Notes: generated by a model not told the origin, from the sequence alone. A stretch of 64,000 nucleotides of DNA from Luteimonas sp. J29 (GCF_000472505.1 NZ_KI421429.1:39088-103087); one strand, 5' to 3'; shown: positions 34,755 to 46,986, counted from the stretch's first letter. A program made the numbers and translations.

Positions 34755-34935
34755 TTGATATGCGCTGCGCCCCCACCCCGCACTTGCCACTCCTCCCCTG
34801 CCCCGGGCACGCGGCAACTGCACTGCCAAACCCTGCTCGCCGTCACAGAGATGAATTTCACTTCCGCTTGTAAGGGGTTACCATGCAAGGGAATTCGCCC
34901 GGTCGGGGAGGCCGGGGATACCAGGGGACCAAGCG

Positions 34936-36213
34936 ATGGCCGTGACCCGTTCCGCCGCCAAGACCGCCGCTCGCAAGCCGGCGCAGCCGACGCGCGAAGG
35001 CGTCAACATGCCGACGTTCATCTGGGAGGGCGTCGACAAGCGCGGCAAGAAGATGAAGGGCGAGCAGCAGGCCCGGAACGCCAACCTGCTGCGGGCCGAA
35101 CTGCGCAAGCAGGGCATCCAGCCGGGGATGGTCAAGCCCAAGCCCAAGCCCCTGTTCGGCAGCGCCGGCAAGGCGATCACCGCCAAGGACATCGCCGTCT
35201 TCAGCCGCCAGCTGGCCACCATGATGAAGTCGGGCGTGCCGATCGTGCTGGCCCTGGAGATCATCGGCCAGGGCCAGAAGAACCCGCGCATGAAGAAGAT
35301 GGTCGACGACCTGCGCCTCGATCTGGAGAGCGGCTCGTCGATCTACGAGGCGATGAGCAAGTACCCGGTGCAGTTCGACGAGCTGTACCGCAACCTGGTG
35401 CGCGCGGGCGAGTCCTCGGGCGCGCTGGAGACCGTGCTCGAGACCATCGCCACGTACAAGGAGAACATCGAGTCGGTCAAGGGCAAGATCAAGAAGGCGA
35501 TGTTCTACCCGCTGGCGATCATCGGCGTCGCCATCCTGGTGTGCGCGGTGCTGATGATCTTCGTGGTGCCGATCTTCAAGGAGCAGTTCGCCAGCTTCGG
35601 CACCGACCTGCCGGCGTTCACCACCCTGGTGTTCGGCATCTCCGAGATCCTGGTGAAGTGGTGGTGGGCGATCCTGATCGTCGCCCTGGGCGCGTTCGCC
35701 GCCTTCATGTACGTGTACAAGCGCTCGCCCAAGCTGCAGCACACCGTGGACCGGCTGATGCTGAAGATCCCGGTGATCGGCCAGGTGCTGCACAACTCGG
35801 CCATCGCCCGCTTCGCCCGCACCCTGGCGGTGACGTTCAAGGCCGGCGTGCCGCTGGTGGAGGCGATGGACAGCGTGGCCGGCGCGACCGGCAACCGCGT
35901 CTACACCGACGCCGTGATGCAGATGCGCGACGACGTGGCGGTGGGCTTCCCGCTCAACGTGGCGATGAAGCAGGTGGGCCTGTTCCCGCACATGGTGGTG
36001 CAGATGACCGCCATCGGCGAGGAGGCCGGCGCGCTCGACGCGATGCTGTTCAAGGTCGCCGAGTTCTACGAGGAAGAGGTCAACAACGCGGTCGATGCGA
36101 TCTCCAGCCTGATCGAGCCGTTCGTGATGGTGATCATCGGCACCCTGGTGGGCTCGATCGTGATCGCGATGTACCTGCCGATCTTCAAGATCGCCATGAC
36201 CCTGATGGGCTGA
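34936..36213 (+). CDS. pilC: Type IV pilus platform protein PilC
   Basis: A 425-aa inner-membrane protein of the GspF/PilC family that couples PilB to pilin polymerisation. Two GspF domains (about 80-205 and 285-410) contain FSRQLATMMKSGVPIVLALE, LVRAGESSGALETVL and, in the repeat, FARTLAVTFKAGVPLVEAMD and MTAIGEEAGALDAML, each followed by transmembrane helices (FYPLAIIGVAILVCAVLMIF; FVMVIIGTLVGSIVIAMYL). FIWEGVDKRGKKMKGE is the usual N-terminal motif. AGGGG precedes the ATG at 34936. pilD starts 7 bp after the stop. Confidence 0.97.
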   Translation: MAVTRSAAKTAARKPAQPTREGVNMPTFIWEGVDKRGKKMKGEQQARNANLLRAELRKQGIQPGMVKPKPKPLFGSAGKAITAKDIAVFSRQLATMMKSGVPIVLALEIIGQGQKNPRMKKMVDDLRLDLESGSSIYEAMSKYPVQFDELYRNLVRAGESSGALETVLETIATYKENIESVKGKIKKAMFYPLAIIGVAILVCAVLMIFVVPIFKEQFASFGTDLPAFTTLVFGISEILVKWWWAILIVALGAFAAFMYVYKRSPKLQHTVDRLMLKIPVIGQVLHNSAIARFARTLAVTFKAGVPLVEAMDSVAGATGNRVYTDAVMQMRDDVAVGFPLNVAMKQVGLFPHMVVQMTAIGEEAGALDAMLFKVAEFYEEEVNNAVDAISSLIEPFVMVIIGTLVGSIVIAMYLPIFKIAMTLMG

Positions 36214-36220
36214 CGGCTCG

Positions 36221-37081
36221 ATGGCGTACCTGGACCAGAACCCCGCGCTCGGCTATCCGCTGGCCGCCGGGCTGGGGCTGCTCGTGGGCAGTTTCCTCAA
36301 CGTGGTGATCCTGCGCCTGCCGCGGCGCATGGAGTGGGAGTGGAAGCGCGAAGCCCGCGAGGTGCTGGGCGAGCCCGAGCTGTACGACCCGCCGCCGCCG
36401 GGGATCGTGGTCGAGCGCTCGCATTGCCCGCACTGCGGCCACCAGCTGGCCTGGTACGAGAACATCCCGGTGCTGAGCTGGCTGGCGCTGCGTGGCCGCT
36501 GCCGCAGCTGCAAGGCGCCGATCTCGATCCAGTATCCGCTGGTGGAACTGCTCACCGCGGTGCTGTGCCTGGTGTGCGTGTGGCGTTTCGGGTTCGGCTG
36601 GCAGGGCTTCGGCGCCTGCCTGCTCACCTGCTTCCTGATCGCGCTGTCGGGCATCGACCTGCGCACCCAGCTGCTGCCCGACTCGCTGACCCTGCCGTTG
36701 ATGTGGCTGGGCCTGGTGGCGGCGCTGGACAATCTGTACATGCCGGCCAAGCCCGCGCTGCTGGGCGCGATCGCCGGCTACGTGAGCCTCTGGTCGGTGT
36801 GGTGGCTGTTCAAGCAGGTCACCGGCAAGGAGGGCATGGGCCACGGCGACTTCAAGCTGCTGGCCGCGCTCGGCGCCTGGGTGGGGCTGGCCGGGGTGCT
36901 GCCGATCATCCTGCTGTCCTCGCTGGTGGGCGCGGTGGTGGGCTCGATCTGGCTGGCGGTCAAGGGCCGCGACCGCGCCACCCCGATTCCCTTCGGCCCC
37001 TACCTGGCCATCGCCGGCTGGATCGTCTTCATGTGGGGCGACCAGCTGCTCGGCCTGTACCGCAGCTACGCGGGCTTCTGA
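36221..37081 (+). CDS. pilD: Prepilin peptidase / N-methyltransferase PilD
   Basis: A 286-aa inner-membrane aspartic protease that cleaves prepilin leaders after Gly and methylates the new N-terminus; both pilins here are its substrates. The cytosolic loop has the two CxxC pairs CPHCGHQLAW and CRSCKAP. The catalytic aspartates lie in SGIDLRTQLLPD and GMGHGDFKLLAALGAW. About eight hydrophobic helices. It is seven bases downstream of pilC, so the two form one unit. Confidence 0.97.
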   Translation: MAYLDQNPALGYPLAAGLGLLVGSFLNVVILRLPRRMEWEWKREAREVLGEPELYDPPPPGIVVERSHCPHCGHQLAWYENIPVLSWLALRGRCRSCKAPISIQYPLVELLTAVLCLVCVWRFGFGWQGFGACLLTCFLIALSGIDLRTQLLPDSLTLPLMWLGLVAALDNLYMPAKPALLGAIAGYVSLWSVWWLFKQVTGKEGMGHGDFKLLAALGAWVGLAGVLPIILLSSLVGAVVGSIWLAVKGRDRATPIPFGPYLAIAGWIVFMWGDQLLGLYRSYAGF

Positions 37082-37147
37082 GCCCAGGAGCCTCCCCGCT
37101 CCTGCCCCTGCTCCCCGCAGACTCGCCCCTCCTGCCCCGGCGCCCGC

Positions 37148-37254
37148 CCTTCCCCCCGCTTGCGGGGGGAGGCTGGGAGGGGGGGCATCTCGCAGCCACA
37201 CCATCCGGCCCCATTCGCCCCCACCCCAACCCTCCCCCGCGCGCGGTGGAGGGG
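37148..37254. repeat. Palindrome pair between pilD and coaE
   Basis: Palindromes at about 37148-37186 and 37217-37254 lie in inverted orientation around a 30-bp spacer. They separate coaE from pilD by 247 bp. Confidence 0.88.
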
Positions 37255-37328
37255 GTTGAAGTGCGGGGGAATGCCGGCATCCGCCCCCCGGGCGCCGAAT
37301 CCGCATGCGCGACGTGCACAATCCGCAG

Positions 37329-37979
37329 ATGGCCGGATACATCGTGGGACTGACGGGGGGCGTCGCCTCCGGCAAGAGCGAGGTGGCGCGGTGCTTCGAG
37401 GCGCTGGGCGTCACCGTGGCCGATGCCGACGTGGCCGCGCGCGAGGCGGTGGCGCCAGGCAGTGACGGCCTGGCCGAAGTGGTGGCCGCCTTCGGGTCCG
37501 AGGTGCTCGCGCCCGACGGCAGCCTCGACCGCCCCGCCATGCGGCGGCGGGTGTTCGCCGACGACGCGGCGCGCCTGACGCTCGAGGCGATCGTGCATCC
37601 ACGCGTGCGGACCCTGCTGCGGACCGCCTGCGAAGCGGCGCCGGGAGCGTACGCGGTGGCCGCGATCCCGCTGCTGGCCGAGGCGGCGACGACCTCCGGC
37701 GGCGGTCCGCGTGCCGCCTATCCCTGGCTGCACCGCGTGCTGGTGGTGGACGTGCCGGTCGAGGTGCAGCGTAGCCGCCTGCTGGCCCGCGACGGCATCG
37801 ACCTCGCGCTGGCCGACCGCATGATCGCCGCGCAGGCCAGCCGGGCGGAACGCCTGGCGATCGCCGACGACATACTGGTGAACGACGGCCCGATCGACGC
37901 ACTGCCGCCCCAGGTCGCCGCCCTCGACGCGCAGTACCGCGCCCTCGCCGCCGCGGCGGCCGGGACTGTCGACGGGTAG
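37329..37979 (+). CDS. coaE: Dephospho-CoA kinase
   Basis: A 216-aa cytosolic kinase that phosphorylates the 3'-hydroxyl of dephospho-CoA, the last step of CoA synthesis. The P-loop is GLTGGVASGKSEV at the N-terminus, followed by DADVAAREAV (substrate Asp), VHPRVR and the lid QRSRLLARDGI. The ATG at 37329 gives MAGYIVGLTGG, which aligns with E. coli MRYIVALTGG. An in-frame ATG at 37305 would add eight residues and cannot be excluded. It lies last in the pilBCD-coaE group, as in pseudomonads and xanthomonads. Confidence 0.95.
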   Translation: MAGYIVGLTGGVASGKSEVARCFEALGVTVADADVAAREAVAPGSDGLAEVVAAFGSEVLAPDGSLDRPAMRRRVFADDAARLTLEAIVHPRVRTLLRTACEAAPGAYAVAAIPLLAEAATTSGGGPRAAYPWLHRVLVVDVPVEVQRSRLLARDGIDLALADRMIAAQASRAERLAIADDILVNDGPIDALPPQVAALDAQYRALAAAAAGTVDG

Positions 37980-38131
37980 GCGACCTGCCGCCCGGACCGC
38001 GGGTCATCCCGCCCGGCCTCGGGCCACGTCGGCCCGACCTCATCCGCACCCTTCCGCCGCTCCCCCGGCGGTGGTGCCCATCTCCCGGCCCGCGCTCCTG
38101 CCCCTCTCCCGCCTGGTCGTTCCCGCGATCC

Positions 38132-38170
38132 TGCCCCTCCCCCGCTTGCGGGGGGAGGCTGGGAGGGGGC
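38132..38170. repeat. Single palindrome between coaE and the Nudix gene
   Basis: One copy with tail GGCTGGGAGGGGGC, apparently unpaired, in the 299-bp gap between converging genes. Nothing else is recognised in the gap. Confidence 0.85.
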
Positions 38171-38278
38171 ATTGCGATCGCCATGTCATTCGCACGTCAG
38201 CCGGCCAGCCGCCGCGAATCCGGCAGCGGCGCCGGGGCGCGCGGTCGGAACCTGGAGCCGCGATGGGCCCGGTGCGCG

Positions 38279-39313
38279 CTACAGGCGGGTGGCGCGGGGG
38301 CGGCGGGCGGGGCGCGGGGGTGGATCCGCGGCCGGGGCGTCCCACAGGCCGCGGATCGCGGCGATGCCCTGGGCGCCATGCTGGCGGGCAACCGGGATGT
38401 CGGCCGGGCCAAGTCCGCCGATGGCGTACATCGGCAGCGCGCTGCGCTCGCGCAATGCCTCGAAGCGTTCCCAGCCGATGCCGGGCTCGCCGGGATGGCT
38501 GGGCGTCGGCCGCAGCGGGCCCACCAGGACGAAGTCGCAGCCCAGCGCCTCGGCCCGCGCCAGCTGCGCTTCGTCGTGGCAGGACGCGGAAAACGGAACC
38601 TCGGCCGGGACCGGCCGCGCCTCGATCCCGGCCAGCCGTGCCGCGGGCAGGTGCAGGCCGAGGCCGGTCGCCAGGGCCAGCGCGGGATCGCCATTGACCA
38701 GCAGCTGCGCGCCGGCGTCGCTGCAGAGCCGGGCCGCGCCGTCCAGCAACCGCCGGCGCCGGGCCTCGTCCACGCCCGGCATGCGGAACTGCACCCGGCG
38801 CACGCCACGCGCCAGCGCGGCATCGAAGGCCGCGAGCCAGGCCGCGTCGTCGGCGCCGGGCGGCGGCGTCACCAGGCAATGGTCGGGCTGCAGCAGCGCC
38901 GCCACCACCGGGCGGTCGGGCGCGGGCATGTCGTAACGGGCCAGCTTCTCCGGCTGCACCCAGGCCAGCGCCTGTCCCTCCAGTCCCTTGGCGCTGCCCT
39001 TCCAGCCGGCCACGCGACGCACGTCCAGTCGCAGCCGGCGGCTGGGCGCCAGGTGCGGAACGGTCATCAGCGGGGCGCCGGGCTCGACCCGGATGCCGAG
39101 CTCCTCTTCCAGCTCGCGGCTGAGCGCGGCCTCGGGCGCCTCGCCCGGCTCGAGCTTGCCGCCGGGGAACTCCCAGAGTCCGGCCAGCTCGCTGCCCGGC
39201 GCTCGGCGCGCCAGCAGCACCCGGCCACGGGTGTCGGTAATGACGCCGGCGACGACGTGGATCGTGGGGGGAGTGCCCGCGGGCGCGGGCGGGTGCGGGG
39301 TGCCCTGGTTCAT
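38279..39313 (-). CDS. Nudix hydrolase fused to a ThiE/TenI-like domain
   Basis: A 344-aa two-domain protein. The N-terminal MutT-like domain has the complete Nudix box between GLWEFPGGKLEPGE and LSRELEEELGI, so it should hydrolyse oxidised nucleotides such as 8-oxo-dGTP. The C-terminal half (about 145-330) looks like thiamine phosphate synthase/TenI barrels: VQFRMPGVDE, LLVNGDPALAL, GLHLPAARL, FVLVGPLRPTPSHPG and YAIGGLGPADI. This fusion is found in several gammaproteobacteria; the job of the second half is not settled. It is upstream-adjacent to secA on the same strand in other genomes; here repeats separate them. Confidence 0.9.
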   Translation of the reverse strand: MNQGTPHPPAPAGTPPTIHVVAGVITDTRGRVLLARRAPGSELAGLWEFPGGKLEPGEAPEAALSRELEEELGIRVEPGAPLMTVPHLAPSRRLRLDVRRVAGWKGSAKGLEGQALAWVQPEKLARYDMPAPDRPVVAALLQPDHCLVTPPPGADDAAWLAAFDAALARGVRRVQFRMPGVDEARRRRLLDGAARLCSDAGAQLLVNGDPALALATGLGLHLPAARLAGIEARPVPAEVPFSASCHDEAQLARAEALGCDFVLVGPLRPTPSHPGEPGIGWERFEALRERSALPMYAIGGLGPADIPVARQHGAQGIAAIRGLWDAPAADPPPRPARRPRATRL

Positions 39314-39346
39314 GCGAGGGGGTCCCGGGCCTCCGGGGTGGCGTTC

Positions 39347-39519
39347 GCCTCCCCGGCCCTCCCCCGCAGGCGGCGGAGGGGGCTGCAGCGCATGGGGGGC
39401 GGAACGTCGTGCGATGCGCCGGCGCCAGGCTGCGGCCGGCGCCTGGTCCGCGCCTCCCGCCGGCCCGTCAGTGGTCCTGGCCCCTCCCCCCGCTTGCCGG
39501 GGGAGGCCGGGAGGGGGGC
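39347..39519. repeat. Two palindromes between the Nudix gene and secA
   Basis: A degenerate copy at about 39347-39383 and a full copy at 39480-39519. A further GC hairpin, GCCCCCGC / GCGGGGGC with loop GGCG, lies at 39559-39578, closer to the secA stop; it has no T-tract. Together they fill the 314-bp gap. Confidence 0.8.
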
Positions 39520-39627
39520 GCGCAGCGCCAGCACGCCACCAGGCATGTGCCCGGCCCTGCCCCCGCGGCGGCGGGGGCTGCGCTCAGGCTGGAGGCGGGC
39601 GGACGGTCGGTGCAGGGGGCGCTGTCC

Positions 39628-42357
<2,730 letters not shown>

Positions 42358-42419
42358 TTGGGTACCAGAACTGTGACGGGGGCCTGGCCGGGGGCCGGGA
42401 ACGGGCGCGCCGGCAATGA

Positions 42420-42443
42420 AAAAGGGCGCAAGGGCGCCCTTTT
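42420..42443 (-). terminator. Bidirectional-type terminator upstream of secA
   Basis: A perfect 10-bp stem AAAAGGGCGC / GCGCCCTTTT with loop AAGG, giving a T-run on the minus strand and on the plus strand. It would stop transcripts arriving from the M23 gene before secA, which then needs its own promoter in 42358-42419. Confidence 0.8.
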
Positions 42444-42545
42444 CGATGGCAACGCGCATTGTACCGTGGTGGCGGCCGGGGGCGTTTGCAAGACCGTGAC
42501 GGGGCGCCGGCGGACGGGGGGCGGGCCCGTGCTTCATCTCCATCC

Positions 42546-42925
42546 ACCCTCCCCGCTCGCGGGGAGGAGCTTGCCTCCAACATCCCCCGCGCCCTGCGCC
42601 CCCCCTCCCCGTGGCGGGGCAGGGAGCATGGGCTGACGCCCCGCACCAGCACCGCGCTTCCTGCCCCTCCCCCCGCTCGCGGGGCGAGGCTGGGAGGGGG
42701 GCCGCCCGCAGGCGCCAGTCGGTCACACGTTCCGGGTTGCCCCCACCCCAACCCTCCCCCCGCTCGCGGGGGAGGGAGCACCGGGCATCCCGCATCGGCA
42801 TCGCGCTTCTTCCCCCTCCCCCCGCTCGCGGGGGGAGGATGGGAGGGGGGCCGCCCGCAGGCGCCAGTCGGTCACGCGTTCCGGCTTGCCCCCACCCCAG
42901 CCCTCCCCCGCCCGCGGGGGAGGGA
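42546..42925. repeat. Palindrome array between the M23 peptidase gene and secA
   Basis: Copies lie at about 42546-42570, 42600-42627, 42663-42703, 42738-42778, 42810-42851 and 42887-42925. The spacers 42703-42737 and 42852-42886 share GCCGCCCGCAGGCGCCAGTC, so the last four copies are two duplicated modules. A short tandem repeat, three copies of ACTCGCGGG, follows at 42945-42971. No gene is supported in the 650-bp gap. Confidence 0.9.
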
Positions 42926-43007
42926 GTTGCAGGGGACTCTCGAAACTCGCGGGACTCGCGGGACTCGCGGGTGTGCGCGGGGCGGACGGCGCCGCGGATC
43001 GCCTGGG

Positions 43008-43910
43008 CTACTTCCGGGCCAGTTCCAGGAACTTGCGCGGATTGTGCAGGCGCCCGTTCTCCCAGACTTCCAGGTGCACGTGGGCGCCGGTGGAGCGGCC
43101 GGTCGAGCCGGCCCTGGCGACCTGCTGCCCCACCCGGACCAGGTCGCCGACCTTCACGGTGTTGCGGGAGTTGTGCGCGTAACGGGTCACGAAGCCGTTG
43201 CCGTGGTCCACCTCGACCACGTTGCCGTAGCCGCTGCGCACGCCCGAAAAGCTGACCACGCCGTCGGCCACCGCCAGCACCGGGTCGCCGGTGCGGGCGT
43301 GGAAATCGATGCCCTTGTGGAACTGGCGACCGCCGCCGAACGGGTCGGCGCGCCCGCCGAAACCGGAGGTGACGTAGCCCGATTCCACCGGCGAACGCGA
43401 CGGAACGGCGTTGCGCTCGAGTTCCTGGTCGAACAGCAGCGCCTCGAGCACGGACAGCTGGCGCCCGGAATGGGCGAAGCCGGCCTCGACCGCGTCCATC
43501 CCTTCGACCAGCGCGCGCGCCGGCATGTCCTGGCTGGGCTCGGCGCCACCCATGCCGACCGGCTGGGCGAAGTCGAACTCGCCGTCGCCGAGCTTGGCGA
43601 TCCGGGTCAGGCGCTCGCCCAGCGCGTTGAGGCGGTTGGCCTGGGCCTGCAGTTCGGCCAGGCGCGTGGCGAGGGCGTTGACCTCGCGCTGGGCTTCGCG
43701 CCGGGTCGCCTCGAGCGACTGCGCCTGGCCACTGACCTGCTCCTGCAGGCGGTTGACGCTGGCCGCGTTGATCGCGCCGCCCATCAACAGGCCGGTGCCG
43801 ACCAGGACGATGGCGGCCGACACCGGCCGCGCAACCAGGCGTGCATGCAGGTCGCGGCCCAGGGCCCGGAGGATCGACAGCGCCTGCACGGAGATTGTGT
43901 GTAGAGTCAT
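43008..43910 (-). CDS. M23-family (LytM) peptidase, membrane-anchored
   Basis: A 300-aa protein with one N-terminal helix (about 30-50, [17 protein letters not shown]), a periplasmic coiled coil (about 50-105) and a C-terminal LytM domain with zinc ligands in [21 protein letters not shown] and [12 protein letters not shown]. Such proteins cut peptide cross-links of peptidoglycan or, when degenerate, activate amidases; the metal ligands seem intact here. The order secA-M23-dciA-lpxC is conserved in this family of bacteria. The start (43910) faces the dciA start at only 5 bp. Confidence 0.9.
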   Translation of the reverse strand: MTLHTISVQALSILRALGRDLHARLVARPVSAAIVLVGTGLLMGGAINAASVNRLQEQVSGQAQSLEATRREAQREVNALATRLAELQAQANRLNALGERLTRIAKLGDGEFDFAQPVGMGGAEPSQDMPARALVEGMDAVEAGFAHSGRQLSVLEALLFDQELERNAVPSRSPVESGYVTSGFGGRADPFGGGRQFHKGIDFHARTGDPVLAVADGVVSFSGVRSGYGNVVEVDHGNGFVTRYAHNSRNTVKVGDLVRVGQQVARAGSTGRSTGAHVHLEVWENGRLHNPRKFLELARK

Positions 43911-43915
43911 AGCCT

Positions 43916-44401
43916 ATGTCTGGTTCCTTGCCACGGCGGTCCAGTTCGCCCAGGTTGCCTGCCGGTGCGGAGCGATCCGCGACCATGCAGACGGCACTCG
44001 ATGCACTGTTGTCCGGTACCGCCGCCGACCCGGTGCGCCGCGCCCTGGGGCTCGACGCGCTGGACCGCCAGCTGCGTCCCCTCCTGCCGGAGGCGCTGGC
44101 GCCGCATGTGCGGCTGGCCAACGTGGCCGACGGCAGGCTGGTCATGCTCGTCGATTCCCCCGTCTGGCACGCCAGGCTGCGCCTGGCCGCACCGGACCTG
44201 ATCGACGTCGCCCGATCCCTCGGACTGGAAGTGCGCGAGGTCGCCATCCGGACGACCCGGGAACCGCTGCAACTCCCTGCCGGCAGCCCGCGCCCCCAGG
44301 CGCGTCGCTCCGGCGGACCGTCCGCGGCCACGGAAGAAGCCCTCCGCGCCGCACTGGCCGCCCTCGGGGATCCCGCGCCCGGCGCGGATCCGGAGGACTG
44401 A
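43916..44401 (+). CDS. dciA: DUF721 protein, replicative helicase loader DciA
   Basis: DciA proteins (DUF721) load the replicative helicase DnaB in bacteria without DnaC. Here 161 aa: [44 protein letters not shown] carries the compact KH-like domain pattern ([17 protein letters not shown]), followed by a basic and then acidic C-terminal tail. Its place between lpxC and secA is the usual one in gammaproteobacteria. The ATG at 43916 is 5 bp from the M23 start codon. The ATG at 43985 ([11 protein letters not shown]) is a plausible alternative that would leave room for a promoter. Confidence 0.85.
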   Translation: MSGSLPRRSSSPRLPAGAERSATMQTALDALLSGTAADPVRRALGLDALDRQLRPLLPEALAPHVRLANVADGRLVMLVDSPVWHARLRLAAPDLIDVARSLGLEVREVAIRTTREPLQLPAGSPRPQARRSGGPSAATEEALRAALAALGDPAPGADPED

Positions 44402-44614
44402 CCTGCCGGCATGCGCGTGGGGGTTCCCGACCGTCCTGCCGGCCCACGCGGACAGCGCATCCTAGCGGCCCCGTCTGCACAAAGCGTTAACCTGCCCGGC
44501 CGGAATGGGCTGATTTCGTTAAGAAAAGGTTACATCCGCGACTTCGTCGCGTGAAATGTGACGGCCGCATGACCGCGGGCCGAACGGGCCCTCGGCAGGA
44601 TTGCGACGGGGTGC

Positions 44615-44642
44615 GTCCCCGGGGCAACCCCCGGGCGGGGAC
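44615..44642. terminator. GC hairpin between converging dciA and lpxC
   Basis: GTCCCC / GGGGAC arms with an inner GGGG/CCCC pairing, 3 bp from the lpxC stop. No T-tract follows on either strand, so its function as a terminator is uncertain. A second stem, CGCGAC-TTC-GTCGCG, lies at 44537-44551. Nothing else is seen in 44402-44645. Confidence 0.4.
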
Positions 44643-44645
44643 AGG

Positions 44646-45554
44646 TCAGGCTGTCAGCGGGGCGCCGTAGGCCAGCGGGGCCGGGGCCTCGACCGGGAAG
44701 CTCACTTCCTCCCAGGCTTCGCGGTCGGCCAGCAGCGCGCGCACCAGCTTGTTGTTGAGCGCGTGGCCGGACTTGTAGCCCTCGAACGCGCCCAGGATCG
44801 GGCGGCCGGCGAGGTACAGGTCGCCGATGGCGTCGAGGATCTTGTGGCGCACGAACTCGTCGGCGTAGCGCAGGCCGTCGTCGTTGAGCACCCGGAACTC
44901 GTCGAGCACGATCGCGTTGTCCATCGATCCGCCGAGGCCGAGGTTGCGCTCGCGCATGTATTCGAGGTCGCGCATGAAGCCGAAGGTGCGGGCGCGGCTG
45001 ACCTCACGGATGTAGTTCTCGGTCGAGAACTCGATCTCCGCCCGCGAGCGCGACTTGGGGATCGCCGGGTGGTCGAAATCGACCGTGAAACCCAGGCGGA
45101 AGCCGTCGTAGGGCTCGAAACGGGCGATCTTGTCGCCCTCGCGCACCTCGATCGGGCGCTTGATCCGGATGAAGCGCTTGGGCACGCCCTGCTCGACGAT
45201 GCCGGCCGACTGGAGCAGGAACACGAACGGGCCCGAGGAGCCGTCCATGATCGGCACCTCGGCCGCGGACAGCTCGACGTAGAGGTTGTCGACGCCCAGG
45301 CCGGCCAGGGCCGACATCAGGTGCTCGACGGTCTGCACCTTGGCGCCTTCGCAGCTCAGGCCGGTGCAGAGGGTGGTTTCGGTGACCAGGTCGCCCGAGG
45401 CGGGGATCTCCACCACCGGGTCCAGGTCCACGCGGCGGAACACGATGCCGGTGTCGGGCGGGGCCGGGCGCAGGGTGAGGAACACCTTCTCACCGCTGTG
45501 CAGGCCCACGCCGGTGGCGCGGATCACGTTCTTGATGGTGCGTTGCTGCGGCAT
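44646..45554 (-). CDS. lpxC: UDP-3-O-acyl-N-acetylglucosamine deacetylase LpxC
   Basis: A 302-aa zinc deacetylase, the committed step of lipid A synthesis. Zinc ligands: His78 in [16 protein letters not shown], and His237 and Asp241 in [13 protein letters not shown], matching E. coli His79, His238 and Asp242. The start at 45554 gives [21 protein letters not shown], as in the family. It follows ftsZ by 196 bp at the end of the dcw cluster. E. coli regulates LpxC by FtsH through a C-terminal LAXXXXXAVLA degron; the tail here (LAYGAPLTA) is partly similar only. Confidence 0.98.
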   Translation of the reverse strand: MPQQRTIKNVIRATGVGLHSGEKVFLTLRPAPPDTGIVFRRVDLDPVVEIPASGDLVTETTLCTGLSCEGAKVQTVEHLMSALAGLGVDNLYVELSAAEVPIMDGSSGPFVFLLQSAGIVEQGVPKRFIRIKRPIEVREGDKIARFEPYDGFRLGFTVDFDHPAIPKSRSRAEIEFSTENYIREVSRARTFGFMRDLEYMRERNLGLGGSMDNAIVLDEFRVLNDDGLRYADEFVRHKILDAIGDLYLAGRPILGAFEGYKSGHALNNKLVRALLADREAWEEVSFPVEAPAPLAYGAPLTA

Positions 45555-45665
45555 CGGGTCACGGCCTGATTGCAGGAGTTCCCCGTCGCCGGGCAACGTC
45601 CCAGATTATCATCACGCGGCCTGAACTGGATTCTAGCGGCCACGCGCCGCGGATCGCCCGAAAGG

Positions 45666-45691
45666 CCGCCGGGCCGGCACTGGCCCGGCGG
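45666..45691 (-). terminator. Hairpin between ftsZ and lpxC
   Basis: A perfect 10-bp stem, CCGCCGGGCC / GGCCCGGCGG, with loop GGCACT. It lies 60 bp past the ftsZ stop and is followed on the minus strand by TTTC only, so termination may be partial. Confidence 0.45.
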
Positions 45692-45750
45692 CGGAATCGG
45701 ACATGGCGCCCGCCCCCGCCAGCGCGGGGACGGGCCTGGCGGACCCGCGG

Positions 45751-46986
45751 TCAGTCCGCCTGGCGGCGCAGGAACGCCGGGATGTCGAGGTAGTTGCTGT
45801 CGCCGAAATCGGCCACCGCCGGCGCCGGGGCGGCCGGCTCCGCCGCCGCCGAGCGGCCGCGCAGCGCGCCGGCGATGCCCGCGCCGCTGTTGAACGCCTC
45901 GACCGGATCGTCGATGAACATGCCGGTGGTGCCGTCGCGGCGGCCGGTGTTGACCAGCTGCACGTTCGGGCGGCGGCCGGTGGCGCCCTCGAACCCGGTG
46001 TCGCGGATCGGCTGGCGCCCCGCGGCGCGGTTGAGGCCGGTGGCCACCACGGTCACGCGCACGTCGTCGGCCATGTCGGGGTCGAGCACGGTGCCGATCA
46101 CGATGGTCGCGTCCTCGCTGGCGAAGTTCTCCACGGTGCGGCCGACTTCGTCGAACTCGCTCATGGTGAAGTCCGGGCCGGCGGTGATGTTGACCAGGAT
46201 GCCGTTGGCGCCGGCCAGGTTGACGTCGTCGAGCAACGGGTTCTGGATCGCCGCCTCGGCCGCGGCCTGGGCGCGGTCGTCGCCGCGGGCGTGTCCGGTG
46301 CCCATCATCGCCAGGCCCATCTCGGACATGACGGTGCGCACGTCGGCGAAGTCGACGTTGATCAGGCCCGGGCGCACGATCAGGTCGGCGATGCCCTGCA
46401 CCGCGCCGAGCAGCACGTCGTTGGCGGCGCGGAACGCCTGGATCATGGTGGCGTTGCGGCCGAGCACGGTGATCAGCTTCTCGTTCGGGATCGTGATCAG
46501 CGAGTCGCAGTGCGCCGAGAGGTCCTCGATGCCCTTGAGCGCGACCTGCATGCGGCGACGGCCCTCGAACGGGAACGGCTTGGTCACCACGGCCACGGTG
46601 AGGATGCCCATCTCCTTGGCCAGCTGCGCGACGACCGGCGCCGCGCCGGTGCCGGTGCCGCCGCCCATGCCCGCGGTGATGAACACCATGTCGGCGCCCT
46701 GCAGCGCGTCCATGATGATCTCGCGGTCCTCGAGCGCGGCCTGGCGGCCGACTTCGGGGTTGGCGCCCGCGCCCAGGCCCTTGGTGACGCTGGAGCCGAG
46801 CTGCAGCTGCAGCTTGGCGCCGCAGTTGCGGATCGCCTGCGCGTCGGTATTGGCGGTGATGAATTCCACGCCGTCGACGCTGCTGTTGACCATGTGCGCG
46901 ACCGCGTTGCCGCCGCCGCCGCCCACGCCGATCACCTTGATGACGGCATTCGGGGCCATCTTTTCCACGAGTTCGAAATGTGCCAT
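45751..46986 (-). CDS. ftsZ: Cell division GTPase FtsZ
   Basis: A 411-aa tubulin homologue that forms the Z-ring. It has AVIKVIGVGGGGGNAVAHM at the N-terminus, the tubulin signature GGGTGTGAAPVVA, the synergy-type loop NVDFADVRTVMSE, a spacer of about 60 residues and the C-terminal binding peptide LDIPAFLRRQAD that contacts FtsA and ZipA. GAGG lies eight bases before the ATG. It is separated from ftsA by 237 bp with a hexanucleotide repeat, so it may have its own promoters, as known for ftsZ elsewhere. Confidence 0.99.
   Translation of the reverse strand: MAHFELVEKMAPNAVIKVIGVGGGGGNAVAHMVNSSVDGVEFITANTDAQAIRNCGAKLQLQLGSSVTKGLGAGANPEVGRQAALEDREIIMDALQGADMVFITAGMGGGTGTGAAPVVAQLAKEMGILTVAVVTKPFPFEGRRRMQVALKGIEDLSAHCDSLITIPNEKLITVLGRNATMIQAFRAANDVLLGAVQGIADLIVRPGLINVDFADVRTVMSEMGLAMMGTGHARGDDRAQAAAEAAIQNPLLDDVNLAGANGILVNITAGPDFTMSEFDEVGRTVENFASEDATIVIGTVLDPDMADDVRVTVVATGLNRAAGRQPIRDTGFEGATGRRPNVQLVNTGRRDGTTGMFIDDPVEAFNSGAGIAGALRGRSAAAEPAAPAPAVADFGDSNYLDIPAFLRRQAD

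Noticed and set aside
42546-42925. CRISPR array suggested by regularly repeated palindromes
   Set aside because: The repeats alternate in orientation, spacers are themselves duplicated and vary in length, and no cas genes are near.
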